64,000 bases of DNA from Burkholderia sp. TSV86. Lineage in GTDB: Bacteria > Pseudomonadota > Gammaproteobacteria > Burkholderiales > Burkholderiaceae. Positions 28,968 to 38,722 of this stretch are shown here, one piece after another. The notes beneath the pieces are model-generated. The model ran no database searches, had not been told where the DNA came from, and saw only the letters and a list, made by a program, of their open reading frames with translations. A program made the position numbers and the translations under genes. Location: positions 1 through 64,000 of the forward strand of contig NZ_LOWB01000098.1 of the NCBI RefSeq assembly GCF_001522865.1, given 5' to 3'. Numbering within the stretch: position 1 is the first letter of the stretch; the number at the start of each line of letters is the position of its first letter.

Positions 28968-30389
28968 TCACGCCTCGTGCGCGCGCAGAAAGCGGAAAAA
29001 CTCCACGCCTTCACGCAGCCGGCGCTTCATCATGTCCCAGCTGGTCAGCATCTCGCGAACGATTTCCCAGATCTTCGACGGCCGGAAATAGAACGCGCGA
29101 TAGAAATGTTCGAGTTCGTGGTAAATCTCTTCCTTCGGCAGGTGCGGATAGCCGATCGCGGCAAGTTGCACGCCTTCCTTGCTGACAAGATTGATCGTCT
29201 TGTTCTCTTCCATCCAGCCGTTCTCGACCGCCTGAGCATACAGGCGCGTGCCCGGATACGGCGCGGCGAGCGACACCTGGATCGTGTGCGGATTGATTTC
29301 CTTCGCGTATTCGATCGTCTTCTTGATCGTCTCCTTCGTCTCGCCCGGCAGGCCGAGGATGAAGGTGCCGTGGATCTTGATGCCGAGCTTCTTGCAGTCC
29401 TCGTTGAAGCGGCGCGCGATATCGGTGCGCAGGCCCTTCTTGATGTTCAGGAGAATCTGGTCGTCGCCGGACTCGTAGCCGACGAGCAGCAGGCGCAGGC
29501 CGTTCTCCTTCATGATCTTCAGCGTCGAATACGGCACGTTCGCCTTCGCGTTGCACGACCACGTGACGCCGAGCTTGCCGAGCCCGCGGGCGATTTCCTC
29601 GACGCGCGGCTTGAAGTCGGTGAACGTGTCGTCGTCGAACATGATCTCCTTGACTTCCGGCATGTTGTCGCGAATCCACTTCACCTCGGCCAGCACGCTT
29701 TCGACCGAGCGCACGCGATAGCGATGGCCGCCAACCGTCTGCGGCCACAGGCAGAACGTGCACTTCGAGCGGCAGCCGCGGCCCGTGTAGATCGACACAT
29801 ACGGATAGTTCAGATAGCCGATGAAGTAATTCTCGATCTTCAGGTCGCGCTTGTAGACGGGCGCGACGAACGGCAGTTCGTCCATGTTCTCGATCATCGG
29901 ACGCGGGCCGTTGTGCTCGATCGAGCCGTCCTTCGCGCGGTAGCTCATGCCGAGAATCTCGGCAAACGGCAGGCCCGCCGCGATATCGCGGCACGTATAG
30001 TCGAATTCCTCGCGGCAGACGAAATCGATCGCGTCAGTCGCCGTCAGCGAGTTGTGCGGATCGACCGCGACCTTCGCGCCGACCATGCCGACCAGGATCG
30101 ACGGCTTCATCTTCTTCAAGTCTTCCGCGAACAGCGCATCGGTCGGAAACGACGGCGTGCTCGTATGGATGATCACGAGATCGTAGTCGCTCGCGATTTT
30201 CAGCGTCGCGTCGACCGACAGGCCGTCCGCGGGCGCGTCGAGCACGCGGCTGCCCGGCACGAGCGCGGCCGGCTGCGCGAGCCAGGTCGGATACCAGAAG
30301 GAGCGGATCTCGCGCTTTGCCTGATAGCGGGAACCCGCGCCGCCGTCAAAGCCGTCATACGACGGGGCCTGCAAGAACAGCGTTTTCAT
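28968..30389 (-). CDS. hpnJ: Hopanoid radical SAM protein HpnJ
   Basis: 473 residues. An N-terminal B12-binding-like domain (VIIHTSTPSFPTD region) precedes the radical SAM domain, whose cluster motif is GRGCRSKCTFCLWPQ (CxxxCxxC). Later blocks EIMFDDDTFT and GFVLGLPGET equivalents (ILGLPGETKETI) are typical of B12-type radical SAM enzymes. In Burkholderia HpnJ converts glucosaminyl-bacteriohopanetetrol to the cyclitol ether. The gene has a good start at MKTLFLQAPSYDG. It is separated from hpnI by 188 bases, wider than the other junctions, so an internal promoter is possible. Confidence 0.93.
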   Translation of the reverse strand: MKTLFLQAPSYDGFDGGAGSRYQAKREIRSFWYPTWLAQPAALVPGSRVLDAPADGLSVDATLKIASDYDLVIIHTSTPSFPTDALFAEDLKKMKPSILVGMVGAKVAVDPHNSLTATDAIDFVCREEFDYTCRDIAAGLPFAEILGMSYRAKDGSIEHNGPRPMIENMDELPFVAPVYKRDLKIENYFIGYLNYPYVSIYTGRGCRSKCTFCLWPQTVGGHRYRVRSVESVLAEVKWIRDNMPEVKEIMFDDDTFTDFKPRVEEIARGLGKLGVTWSCNAKANVPYSTLKIMKENGLRLLLVGYESGDDQILLNIKKGLRTDIARRFNEDCKKLGIKIHGTFILGLPGETKETIKKTIEYAKEINPHTIQVSLAAPYPGTRLYAQAVENGWMEENKTINLVSKEGVQLAAIGYPHLPKEEIYHELEHFYRAFYFRPSKIWEIVREMLTSWDMMKRRLREGVEFFRFLRAHEA

Positions 30390-30577
30390 GAATGCTCCGG
30401 TAGCCTGCTGCATAGATATCAATTCGTCTGAGTGCAATGTTCGAAAATCGCGGGCCGCCTGCCGCCGCCCGCGCATCCTTGGATATTCGCTTGCGCCGCG
30501 CGCTTGCGTTCGGCCGTCGCGTCGTGCGTTTGCGCTTCGTCTGCTTTGTGTTTCGCGTATTCGCTCACGCCGCGCGC

Positions 30578-31753
30578 CTAGCGCCCATCTCCCGCCTCGA
30601 CGACAGTCGCGCGCGCGCCGCCGCCGACGACCTTCATCCGCTCGCCGCGCCACACCACCTGCGTGCCGAACACGGCGGCGAGCCACTCGAGCGCCAGCAG
30701 CGCATCGCGCACCGGCACCAGCGGCAAATCGCGCCAGAATGCGCGCACACCGGCGCTGCCGCGCGCGTGCAGCGCAAGCCGCGCGAACGTGCCGAGCGCC
30801 ACCGCCGCGGCCGCCGCGATGCCCGCGGCCGAACCGTTGAGCCGCACCGCGAGCCACGCGCCCGTGGCAAGCCACGGCGCGGTAAACGTGATGAACAGGA
30901 ATGCGAAGCCGGCCGGATTCAGCGAGCGGATCGTGCGCAGCCAGCGCGTTTCGCGCAGCCACAGCGGCACGACCTTCGCCTCGGTCACGTCGGTTGCGAC
31001 GTTCACCTCGGATAGCACCGTGCGCAGGCCAAACCGGCGCGGCAGCTCGGCAAGCCAGTAATCGTCCGCCAATTCGTCCTTCAGCGCATGAAAACCGCCG
31101 ATCTTATCGAGCGTCGCGCGCGTGAGCGCGAGCGTCGCGCCGAATCCGAACCGGCTCGATCCGCCGAAATGCGTGATCCGCACCGACGGCGCGAACCACG
31201 CATCGACGAATTGCGCGCCGATCCGCGTCCAGAAGCCGCCGACGCTGCGCGCATGATACAGGCAAGTAACCACGCCGACCGACGGGTCCGCGAGCGGCGC
31301 GCTCACGCGCGTCAGGTAATCGGGCTCGACCGCGATGTCGCTATCTGCGATCACGATGCGCTCGTAGCGCGCGCGCTCGGCGAGATTGACGAGATTGCTG
31401 ACCTTCAGGTTCTTGCCGTACACACGTGCGTCGATCACCAGCTCGATGTCGGTTTCCGGATAGGCGGCGATCAGGCGGCGCACCACAGCCACGGCAGGAT
31501 CGGCCGCCGACGCGACGCCGAACAGCAATTGATAGCGCGGATGACGCTGTTCGCAGAAGGTCGTGAGATTTTCGTACAGATGCGGCTCGAACCCGCACAA
31601 CGGCTTGAGCACGCTGACAGGCTCGAAGCCGTCGCGCGCGGCCGTGCGCGGCACGCGCGGTGCGGGCGCGAACGCGGCGAACGCCGCGTAAGCGCAGGCC
31701 GCGCAAATCAGCGCGAGCAGCACCCATTCGACGAAAGAAACCGGCTCCGTCAT
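30578..31753 (-). CDS. hpnI: Hopanoid glycosyltransferase HpnI (ceramide glucosyltransferase family)
   Basis: 391 residues: one N-terminal helix, a GT-A domain and two or three C-terminal helices. The GT21 features are visible: PVSVLKPLCGFEP, the D-x-D-like VIADSDIAV, the later ELADDYWLAEL, and RETRWLRTIRS in place of the QxxRW motif. HpnI is known to add N-acetylglucosamine to bacteriohopanetetrol. It is the first gene of the hpnIJKL unit, next to a long divergent promoter gap shared with the LLM oxidoreductase. The hopene cyclase and squalene genes are not in the window. Confidence 0.9.
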   Translation of the reverse strand: MTEPVSFVEWVLLALICAACAYAAFAAFAPAPRVPRTAARDGFEPVSVLKPLCGFEPHLYENLTTFCEQRHPRYQLLFGVASAADPAVAVVRRLIAAYPETDIELVIDARVYGKNLKVSNLVNLAERARYERIVIADSDIAVEPDYLTRVSAPLADPSVGVVTCLYHARSVGGFWTRIGAQFVDAWFAPSVRITHFGGSSRFGFGATLALTRATLDKIGGFHALKDELADDYWLAELPRRFGLRTVLSEVNVATDVTEAKVVPLWLRETRWLRTIRSLNPAGFAFLFITFTAPWLATGAWLAVRLNGSAAGIAAAAAVALGTFARLALHARGSAGVRAFWRDLPLVPVRDALLALEWLAAVFGTQVVWRGERMKVVGGGARATVVEAGDGR

Positions 31754-32410
31754 GCCGCGCGCCTCCGAACAGGCGCACGCGGGGCAAAACGGAGCGGCGA
31801 TGCTTCAGCAGGGACGATTTCAGGCACGATCCCAACTCCTCTTCTTGCACTTTCAACGGCACGCAACGCACCGGAACAGGCCGTGCGGCCAATATCCCGA
31901 GGCTCCCGTGCGGCTTTGCGACGAAGCGCAGGGGGAATGGAACGGAATCCGTGAGCGCGATGGATACAGGCGGCGAATTTTAGCAGTGCCGAGCCCGCCG
32001 CGCTCGCGACTTGCGTGGAAAGACTGTTGCTCTGCGCGAAAAATCGGTGCAGATAAGCGCTATTTCCACGCAATAGCCGTGCGTTCGCGTAAGCATTTTG
32101 CAGGACACTGGCGCTGCAAACGTAAGCATATTGCGTGTTTTTTAAGATAGCGCGAAATATTCGCATCGAATCGCCCGAAATTTCATGGCATTCCGTTCGA
32201 TTACAGTGCATTGCAAGAACAATCTCCGGCGTCCGGTTGCGGCACATCGTCGCGCCGGTCCACCCCTTATCGTGGCAGGGGTATGTTCCCGCCGTCAGCG
32301 AAACGCGAATCGCTTTGGCACAATCTGTTGCGCTTGTTGCGCGCATGCCTCATCCGCGGCGCTCATCGGCCCGAGCCCCATCCATTCACGCCATCCGCCC
32401 CGTTTTCGCC
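31754..32410. other. Divergent gap between hpnI and the LLM oxidoreductase
   Basis: About 660 bases that must carry both promoters. The part 32030-32220 is A/T-richer than the surroundings and holds a 14-base direct repeat and a GCGAA-ATA-TTCGC palindrome at 32152-32164. A long open frame on the minus strand here has no family features and I do not call it. Confidence 0.5.
32088..32134. repeat. 14-base direct repeat, 33-base period
   Basis: CGTAAGCATTTTGC at 32088-32101 and CGTAAGCATATTGC at 32121-32134 differ at one base. Their starts are 33 bases apart, about three helical turns, so a protein dimer or two could bind on the same face. The place between two divergent genes fits an operator pair. 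Confidence 0.6.
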
Positions 32411-33412
32411 ATGATTCCGTTTTCCGTACTCGATCTCGCGCCGATCCCCGCCGGCGCCGACGCTGCGCAGGCGTTGCGCCACAGTGCCGATCTCGCCCGG
32501 CATGCCGAACGCTGGGGCTATCGCCGCTACTGGCTGGCCGAACACCACAACATGCCCGGCATCGCGAGCGCGGCGACCGCGGTCGTGATCGGCCATGTCG
32601 CGGGCGCGACGCAGACGATCCGCGTCGGCTCGGGCGGCGTGATGCTGCCCAACCATGCGCCGCTCGTGATCGCCGAGCAATTCGGCACGCTGGCCTCGCT
32701 CTATCCGGGGCGCATCGATCTCGGCCTCGGGCGCGCACCCGGCACCGACCAGACCACCGCCCGCGCGCTCAGGCGCGACCTGCTCGCGAGCGCCGACGCG
32801 TTCCCGGACGACGTCGTCGAGTTGCAACGCTACTTCGCCGCGCCGGTGGCCGGCCAGCAGGTGCGCGCGGTGCCCGGCGCGGGCCTCGACGTGCCGATCT
32901 GGCTGCTCGGTTCGAGCCTCTTCAGCGCCCAGCTCGCCGCGATGCTCGGGCTGCCATTCGCCTTCGCGTCGCACTTCGCACCGGATTACCTGATGCGCGC
33001 GCTCGACGTCTATCGCACGCAGTTCCGGCCGTCCGCGGCACTCGACCAACCCTATGCGATGGTCGGCGTCAACGTGTTCGCCGCCGATACCGACGATCAG
33101 GCGCGGCGCCTGTTCACGTCGGTGCAACAGCAATTCCTGAATTTGCGGCGCGGTACGCCGCAGCAGTTGCCGCCGCCCGTCGAATCGATCGACGCGCTCG
33201 GCGCGACCGAGCTGGAACGCGCGAGCATCGAGCGCGCGCTGTCATTTGCGGCGGTCGGCTCGCCCGTCACGGTGCGCGAACGGCTCGGCCAGTTGATTGC
33301 GCAAACGGGCGCGGACGAGTTGATCGTCGCCGCGCAGATCTACGATCACGGCGCGCGGCTGCGCTCGTATGAACTCACCGCGCAGGTGCGCGACGCGTTG
33401 AGCGCGGCCTGA
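32411..33412 (+). CDS. LLM class flavin-dependent oxidoreductase (luciferase-like)
   Basis: 333 residues of the bacterial luciferase-like superfamily. [20 protein letters not shown] and [21 protein letters not shown] are the hallmark blocks near the N-terminus, and [10 protein letters not shown] follows. The protein belongs to the single-component group that uses FMN and a flavin reductase from elsewhere. The substrate is unknown. Start ATG at 32411 has a normal family N-terminus ([12 protein letters not shown]). It is alone on the plus strand and divergent from hpnI. Confidence 0.9.
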   Translation: MIPFSVLDLAPIPAGADAAQALRHSADLARHAERWGYRRYWLAEHHNMPGIASAATAVVIGHVAGATQTIRVGSGGVMLPNHAPLVIAEQFGTLASLYPGRIDLGLGRAPGTDQTTARALRRDLLASADAFPDDVVELQRYFAAPVAGQQVRAVPGAGLDVPIWLLGSSLFSAQLAAMLGLPFAFASHFAPDYLMRALDVYRTQFRPSAALDQPYAMVGVNVFAADTDDQARRLFTSVQQQFLNLRRGTPQQLPPPVESIDALGATELERASIERALSFAAVGSPVTVRERLGQLIAQTGADELIVAAQIYDHGARLRSYELTAQVRDALSAA

Positions 33413-33620
33413 TGATCCGGCCGGCGCCGGGCAGTTGCCCGCCGCGCGCCGCCCGGCAACCCGATGGGCGAACGGACCAACACGAACGGGCGGCGGCGAG
33501 CGTTGCATCGAGCACCTTACCGCCGCTGTCCGGCGCGCTGGCGCTCTGCTGCGCCCCTTCCGTCGCCCCGCGTTCTTCCGGCAGCGCCCTGGCGCCGATG
33601 CGCGCCGCGCGAACCCCTGC

Positions 33621-34841
33621 CTACTCTGCGGCCCCGCGCGCGGCATGCGCCGGACCCAACGGCTTGACGTGCGCGAGCCCATCGAGCAGCGCCTCATGAA
33701 ACGCAGCCGGGTCCTGAATCTGCGGCGCATGGCCGAGCAGCGGAAACTCGCGCAGCACCGCGCCCGGAATCGCTGCCTGCGCGCGCTTGGCGAGCGCCGG
33801 ATAGCGGCCGAGCTTCGCGTACACGTCGGGCGGCGCGGCGTCCTTGCCGATCGCGGTCGTGTCCTTGTCGCCGATCAACAGCAGCGTCGGCGCCTTGATC
33901 GCACCGAACTCGTAAACCACCGGCTGCGTGAAGATCATGTCGTAGACACGCGCCGAATTCCACGCAACCGCATCCCGCCCCGGTCCGCGATACATACCGG
34001 CGAGCATCTGCACCCAGCGCTCGTAAGCCGGCGACCACTCGCCCGCGTAGTACGTATGCTGCTCGTAGCGGCGGATCTCGTCGGCCGTCGTCTTCAGTTC
34101 GCGCGCGTACCAGTAATCGACCGATAGCGGCGGCACGCCCAGCGCTTTCCAATCCTCCAGGCCGATCGGATTGACGAGCACGAGCTGCTGCGTGTCTTTC
34201 GGGTACATCAACGCATAGCGCACCGCGAGCATGCCGCCGGTGGAGTGGCCGACGATCGTCGCCGCCTTCACGCCGATCGATTCGAGCAGCGCGTGTGTGT
34301 TGTGGGCAAGCTGCTGAAAGCTGTACTGATAGCGCTCGGGCTTGGTCGACTTGCAAAAGCCGATCTGATCGGGCGCGACGACCCGGTAACCGGCCTTCGT
34401 CAACACGCCGACGGTCTGCTCCCAGGTGCCCGCGCAGAAATTCTTCCCATGCAGCAACACGACGGTACGGCCGTTCGGATGCTCCGGATACACGTCGAGA
34501 TAGGCCATTTGCAGCGTTTCCCGCTGCGACGTGAACGCGTAATGCCGCACGGGATACGCATACGCGAAACCTTCGAGCTGCTCGCCGTACACCGGCGTGT
34601 CGGCTGCCGCCCGGCCCGCGGCCTCGGCGGGCGGCAAGCCCGCCGGCCGGCCGCCGGCTGACGCCGCCGCGGACGGCGAAGCCGCCGTCCGCGGCCCGGA
34701 CGCCGGCACCGCGGCCTCACTCGCCGAAGACGCGCCGTGCGCCGGTGCCGCGGCGGCCACCTGCAACGCCGCTGCTGCGGCGGCACAAGACCACGCGGCG
34801 AGCCACGCGAACCACCCTATTTTGCGAACCAGAGCCATCAT
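33621..34841 (-). CDS. Secreted or periplasmic alpha/beta hydrolase
   Basis: 406 residues. The N-terminus has two methionines, a hydrophobic segment and an Ala-rich tract, consistent with a signal peptide, followed by a 50-residue Ala/Pro linker. The hydrolase core starts at about residue 85: oxyanion loop [12 protein letters not shown], nucleophile elbow [11 protein letters not shown], acid residue region [13 protein letters not shown] and catalytic histidine in [11 protein letters not shown]. The type resembles haloalkane dehalogenase/epoxide hydrolase-like proteins, but the substrate is not predictable. It is convergent with the LLM gene. Confidence 0.85.
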   Translation of the reverse strand: MMALVRKIGWFAWLAAWSCAAAAAALQVAAAAPAHGASSASEAAVPASGPRTAASPSAAASAGGRPAGLPPAEAAGRAAADTPVYGEQLEGFAYAYPVRHYAFTSQRETLQMAYLDVYPEHPNGRTVVLLHGKNFCAGTWEQTVGVLTKAGYRVVAPDQIGFCKSTKPERYQYSFQQLAHNTHALLESIGVKAATIVGHSTGGMLAVRYALMYPKDTQQLVLVNPIGLEDWKALGVPPLSVDYWYARELKTTADEIRRYEQHTYYAGEWSPAYERWVQMLAGMYRGPGRDAVAWNSARVYDMIFTQPVVYEFGAIKAPTLLLIGDKDTTAIGKDAAPPDVYAKLGRYPALAKRAQAAIPGAVLREFPLLGHAPQIQDPAAFHEALLDGLAHVKPLGPAHAARGAAE

Positions 34842-35047
34842 CGAAGCCGAACGAAGCCAATAAAGGAGGTCGAAGGAAACCGGATCGCGGCGAGCCCGGC
34901 ATGCGCGTCCGGCCGCGAACCGCGAGCCATTGTACGTTCACCGGGCCCGCGCGGACGAAACACGGCGCACCGGATGTTTCCGCGAATCGGGGAAAGTCAT
35001 GTATCTTGCGACATAGTCCGACGAGCCTGCCGCATGCCCCACCCATC

Positions 35048-35911
35048 ATGAAAAACGTCCTCAGCATCCAGTCGCACGTCATTTATGGCCATGCGGGCAA
35101 TAGCGCCGCAGTGTTTCCGATGCAGCGGCTCGGCGTCAACGTTTGGCCGCTCAACACCGTGCAGCTTTCGAATCACATGCAGTACGGCCACTGGGCAGGC
35201 AGCGCGATCGATGCGGCGAAGATGGAGCAACTCGTCGACGGCATCGCCGCGATCGGCGCGCTCAAGCGCTGCGACGCGGTGCTGTCTGGCTTTCTCGGCT
35301 CGCCCGCGCAAGCGCGAGCGGCTATCGACATCGTGCGTACCGTGAAGGCAACCAACCCGAATGCGTGGTATTTCTGCGACCCGGCGATGGGCCAGACAGG
35401 CGGCATCCGGCCCGAGCCCGGCGTGGAGGAGTTGATCGTCGCCGAGTTGCCCGAGCTTGCGGACGGCATGGCGCCCAATCACAGCGAGTTGCAAAAGCTT
35501 GCCGGACGGCGCATCGAGACGGTGCCCGAAGCAATCGAAGCATGCCGCGCAATCATCCGCCGCGGGCCGAAGCTGATCCTGGTCAAGCACTTGCATGACC
35601 GCAACAGTCCTGCCGACCGTTTCAATATGCTCGTCGTCACCGAAACCGAAGCGTGGATCGGCCAGCGGCCGCTGTACGCGTTTCCGCGGCATCCGGTCGG
35701 CGTCGGCGATCTGACGAGCGCCGTGTTCGTCGCGCGCCGCCTGCGCGGCGACAGCGTGCGCGCCGCATTCGAACATACGCTTGCCGCCGTGCACGCGGTC
35801 GTCAAGGCGACCTACGACGCGCGCCGCTACGAGCTTGAACTCGTCGCCGCACAAGACGAGATCGCGCGGCCAAGCGAGTGGTTCGGCGCGTGGCTCACCG
35901 GCGCGGACTGA
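35048..35911 (+). CDS. pdxY: Pyridoxal kinase PdxY
   Basis: 287 residues, the normal PdxY length. [22 protein letters not shown] is the substrate-binding N-terminus, [12 protein letters not shown] supplies the phosphate-binding aspartate, and [18 protein letters not shown] carries the catalytic aspartate in GVGD. It phosphorylates pyridoxal to PLP in the salvage route. Single gene on the plus strand, followed at once by a strong GC-rich hairpin that overlaps the stop codon. Confidence 0.95.
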   Translation: MKNVLSIQSHVIYGHAGNSAAVFPMQRLGVNVWPLNTVQLSNHMQYGHWAGSAIDAAKMEQLVDGIAAIGALKRCDAVLSGFLGSPAQARAAIDIVRTVKATNPNAWYFCDPAMGQTGGIRPEPGVEELIVAELPELADGMAPNHSELQKLAGRRIETVPEAIEACRAIIRRGPKLILVKHLHDRNSPADRFNMLVVTETEAWIGQRPLYAFPRHPVGVGDLTSAVFVARRLRGDSVRAAFEHTLAAVHAVVKATYDARRYELELVAAQDEIARPSEWFGAWLTGAD

Positions 35912-35938
35912 CGCGCCGCCCGCCTGGCGGCGCGTCAG
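35908..35938 (+). terminator. Hairpin at the pdxY stop codon
   Basis: A perfect 13-bp stem, CTGACGCGCCGCC and GGCGGCGCGTCAG, with a 5-base loop, starting at the last sense codon of pdxY. No T tract follows, so it may work as a Rho-dependent or structural end, or protect the mRNA 3' end. Confidence 0.5.
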
Positions 35939-36188
35939 CGAGCGGCCGACGGCGAACGGCCAATGCCCGCCGTCGCGCGGCAGCGAGCCGCCGCCTTATC
36001 CGCGCATGCGCTCGTCGAGCAATGGAGCGGCAGCACCTCCCGACGACGCCTTCATATCGGTGTCACCGTTTTCTCACACCATTCGTCACGCTGTCCAGGA
36101 CGGCGCGCCACCCGACGCAGGGCATGCGCGGCCGACCACCATCACGCAGACCATCGAAGCTGCCCATCCCCATCCAGGAAGCCACGAC

Positions 36189-38285
36189 ATGACCACCCAG
36201 AATCGCCGCGATTTTCTGCGGCTCGCCGCCGGTACGGCCGGCGCGGCCGCGCTGCAGCTTTTTCCGCCCGTGATCCGCGAGGCGCTCGCGATCCCCGCCA
36301 ATCATCGCACCGGCACGATCCGCGACATCGAGCACGTCGTCATCCTGATGCAGGAGAACCGCTCGTTCGACCATTACTTCGGCAAGCTGCGCGGCGTGCG
36401 AGGCTTCGGCGATCCGCGTGCGCTGATGCTGCAAAATGGCAAATCGGTATTCCATCAGCCGGTGCCCAATCAATTGCTTGCGCTCGCGGAACTGCTGCCG
36501 TTCCATCCGGATGCGCAGAATCTCGGCATGCAGTTCATCCAGGATCTGCCGCACGGCTGGCAGGACACGCACGGCGCGCTGAACAAGGGCCGTTGCGACC
36601 AGTGGGTCCTGAACAAAGGGACGACCACGATGGCCTACCTCGAGCGCAACGACATCCCGTTCCACTATCAACTCGCCGACGCCTTCACGATCTGCGACGC
36701 GTATCACTGCTCGATTCCCAGCTCGACCGACCCGAACCGCTACTACATGTGGACGGGCTACGTCGGCAACGATGGCACGGGCGGCGGCCCGGTGCTCGGC
36801 AACGAGGAAGCCGGCTACGGCTGGAGCACGTATCCGGAGGCGCTCGAACAAGCGGGCGTATCGTGGAAGATCTATCAGGACGTCGGCAACGGCCTGAACG
36901 CAGCCGGTGCGTGGGGTTGGACGAACAACCCGTACATCGGCAACTATGGCGACAATTCGCTGCTTTACTTCAAGCAATACCAGAACGCGCAGCCGGGCAG
37001 CCCCCTGTACGAGAAGGCGCGCACCGGCACCAACATCAGTGCGGGCGGCACGCTGTTCGACGTGCTCAAGGCCGACGTGGCCAACGGCACACTGCCGCAG
37101 GTGTCGTGGATCTGCGCGCCGGAAGCTTATTCCGAGCATCCGAACTGGCCCGCGAACTATGGCGCGTGGTACATCGAGCAGGTGCTCAAGGCGCTGACGT
37201 CGAATCCGGAACTGTGGAGCAAGACCGCGCTGTTCATCACCTACGACGAAAACGACGGCTTCTTTGATCACGTCGCGCCGCCGTTCGCGCCGCAATCGCG
37301 CGAAAACGGCCTGTCGAGCGTCGCGACCACCAACGAGATCTATCCGGGCGACGCCACCCACATGGCCGGCGCATACGGCCTCGGGCCGCGCGTGCCGATG
37401 CTCGTCGTGTCGCCGTGGACGAAGGGCGGCTGGGTCTGCTCGCAAACGTTCGATCACACGTCGCTGCTGCAATTCCTCGAACAGCGCTTCGGCGTGACGG
37501 CCGGCAATGTGTCGCCGTGGCGGCGCGCAGTGTGCGGCGATCTGACATCGGCGTTCAACTTCGCATCGCCCGACGCGAGCTGGCCGACGCTGCCCGACAC
37601 GAGCGGCTATGCGCCGCCCGATCACAACCGCCATTCGAGCTACGTGCCGGTGCCGCCCGTCGCGCAATCGCTGCCGAAACAGGAAGCGGGCCTGCGCGCC
37701 GCGCGCGCGCTGCCCTACGAACTGTTCGTATTCGGCCGCACCCATACCTCGGCCGGCAAGTTCAAGCTGACCTTCGCGAATCGCGGCCGCGCCGGTGCGG
37801 CGTTCCAGGTAACGGCCGGTAATCGCCTCGACGGCCCGTGGGCGTACACGGTCGAAGCGGGCAAACGGCTGTCGGACGAATGGAGCACGGCGCGCACGCT
37901 GAGCGTCTACGATCTGTCGGTGTACGGCCCGAACGGCTTCCTGTGCCAGTTCCGCGGCTCGACCGCGGCCGTGCTCGGCCTCACCGCGAACCCGGAAGTG
38001 ATCTACGGCTACGACGTCGCGAACGGCAATATCACGCTGCGCCTGACGAACCGCGGACGCAAGACGGTATACCTGACGGTGACCAATGCCTACGGCGGCC
38101 GCGCGCGCGTGCACGAACTCAGGCCGGGCCAGCAGATCGACGATTATTGGGATCTGCGCGGCAGCCATCACTGGTACGACCTGTCGATCACCGACGGCGT
38201 CCCGAACGGCTTCCTGCGCCGCTTCGCGGGCCACGTCGAGACGGGCCGGCCGAGCACCAGCGATCCGCTGATCGCGACGGCGTAA
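36189..38285 (+). CDS. Phosphocholine-type phospholipase C, TAT-exported
   Basis: 698 residues. The N-terminus NRRDFLRLAAGTAGAAALQL is a twin-arginine signal. The phosphoesterase domain begins with VVILMQENRSFDHYFGKLRG, the metal site signature of the family, and continues through TYDENDGFFDHVAPP. The last 190 residues hold two copies of the bacterial PLC C-terminal domain (YTVEAGKRLSDEW and similar). The family is like the non-haemolytic and haemolytic PLCs of Pseudomonas and the PLC-1/2 of the B. pseudomallei group. It would be released from the cell to split phosphatidylcholine. The exact paralogue cannot be told here. Confidence 0.93.
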   Translation: MTTQNRRDFLRLAAGTAGAAALQLFPPVIREALAIPANHRTGTIRDIEHVVILMQENRSFDHYFGKLRGVRGFGDPRALMLQNGKSVFHQPVPNQLLALAELLPFHPDAQNLGMQFIQDLPHGWQDTHGALNKGRCDQWVLNKGTTTMAYLERNDIPFHYQLADAFTICDAYHCSIPSSTDPNRYYMWTGYVGNDGTGGGPVLGNEEAGYGWSTYPEALEQAGVSWKIYQDVGNGLNAAGAWGWTNNPYIGNYGDNSLLYFKQYQNAQPGSPLYEKARTGTNISAGGTLFDVLKADVANGTLPQVSWICAPEAYSEHPNWPANYGAWYIEQVLKALTSNPELWSKTALFITYDENDGFFDHVAPPFAPQSRENGLSSVATTNEIYPGDATHMAGAYGLGPRVPMLVVSPWTKGGWVCSQTFDHTSLLQFLEQRFGVTAGNVSPWRRAVCGDLTSAFNFASPDASWPTLPDTSGYAPPDHNRHSSYVPVPPVAQSLPKQEAGLRAARALPYELFVFGRTHTSAGKFKLTFANRGRAGAAFQVTAGNRLDGPWAYTVEAGKRLSDEWSTARTLSVYDLSVYGPNGFLCQFRGSTAAVLGLTANPEVIYGYDVANGNITLRLTNRGRKTVYLTVTNAYGGRARVHELRPGQQIDDYWDLRGSHHWYDLSITDGVPNGFLRRFAGHVETGRPSTSDPLIATA

Positions 38286-38360
38286 GCGCCTGCGCACGCG
38301 GCGCTTCGGCGGCGCGTTGACAGCGCTTTGACGACGGCTTGCGCGGATCGCGCCGGGCGC

Positions 38361-38390
38361 GGGTGCGGGTGCGAGTGCGAGTGCGAGTGC
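38361..38390. repeat. Hexanucleotide simple repeat (GGGTGC/GAGTGC), 5 units
   Basis: Five tandem 6-base units, two GGGTGC followed by three GAGTGC, about 75 bases after the phospholipase C stop. Such arrays can change copy number by slippage. Confidence 0.85.
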
Positions 38391-38644
38391 GATCCCGCGC
38401 CCGGCGCGTCCGTGCGATCCGCGCGCTCGATTTCTCGTCCTTGATCGCGCTGGCTGATCGTCACGCTCGCGGGAGCGCAGCGCCGGCCCTTCCACCGCCA
38501 TCTGCCTGGCCCAGTCCGGTCAATCGCGGCGACGCACACTGCCGTATGCGTCGCCGCATTGCGTTTCGGGAGCGCAACCCGCACGTACCGTCGGCGCGGA
38601 ACTGCTCGGCCGGGTTTTGCCGCATCGCTCTGCCGGCATCCTGC

Positions 38645-38722
38645 CGTTGCTCGCGGCCTTTGCTTGCTATCGTTGCTCGCGGCCTTTGCGCGCTATCGTT
38701 GCTCGCGGCCTTTGCCCGCTGT
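38645..38722. repeat. 26-bp tandem repeat, 3 copies
   Basis: Three back-to-back copies of a 26-base unit starting CGTTGCTCGCGGCCTTTGC; units lie at 38645-38670, 38671-38696 and 38697-38722. They differ only in two bases after the shared core and at the last two positions of the third copy. It lies in an intergenic gap, so it is a likely VNTR marker. Confidence 0.9.

Noticed and set aside
31750..32346. Minus-strand frame of 198 codons ending at the hpnI start
   Set aside because: The apparent ATGA overlap with hpnI is produced by any ATG followed by A. The translation has no family features and lies over the repeat-bearing promoter gap.
36063..38501. Minus-strand open frame of 812 codons opposite phospholipase C
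   Set aside because: The plus strand has an unmistakable phospholipase C with TAT signal; the opposite frame has no motif.
38645..38722. Possible CRISPR array from the 26-bp repeats
   Set aside because: The units are directly adjacent with no spacers and there are no cas genes in the window; it is a tandem repeat.
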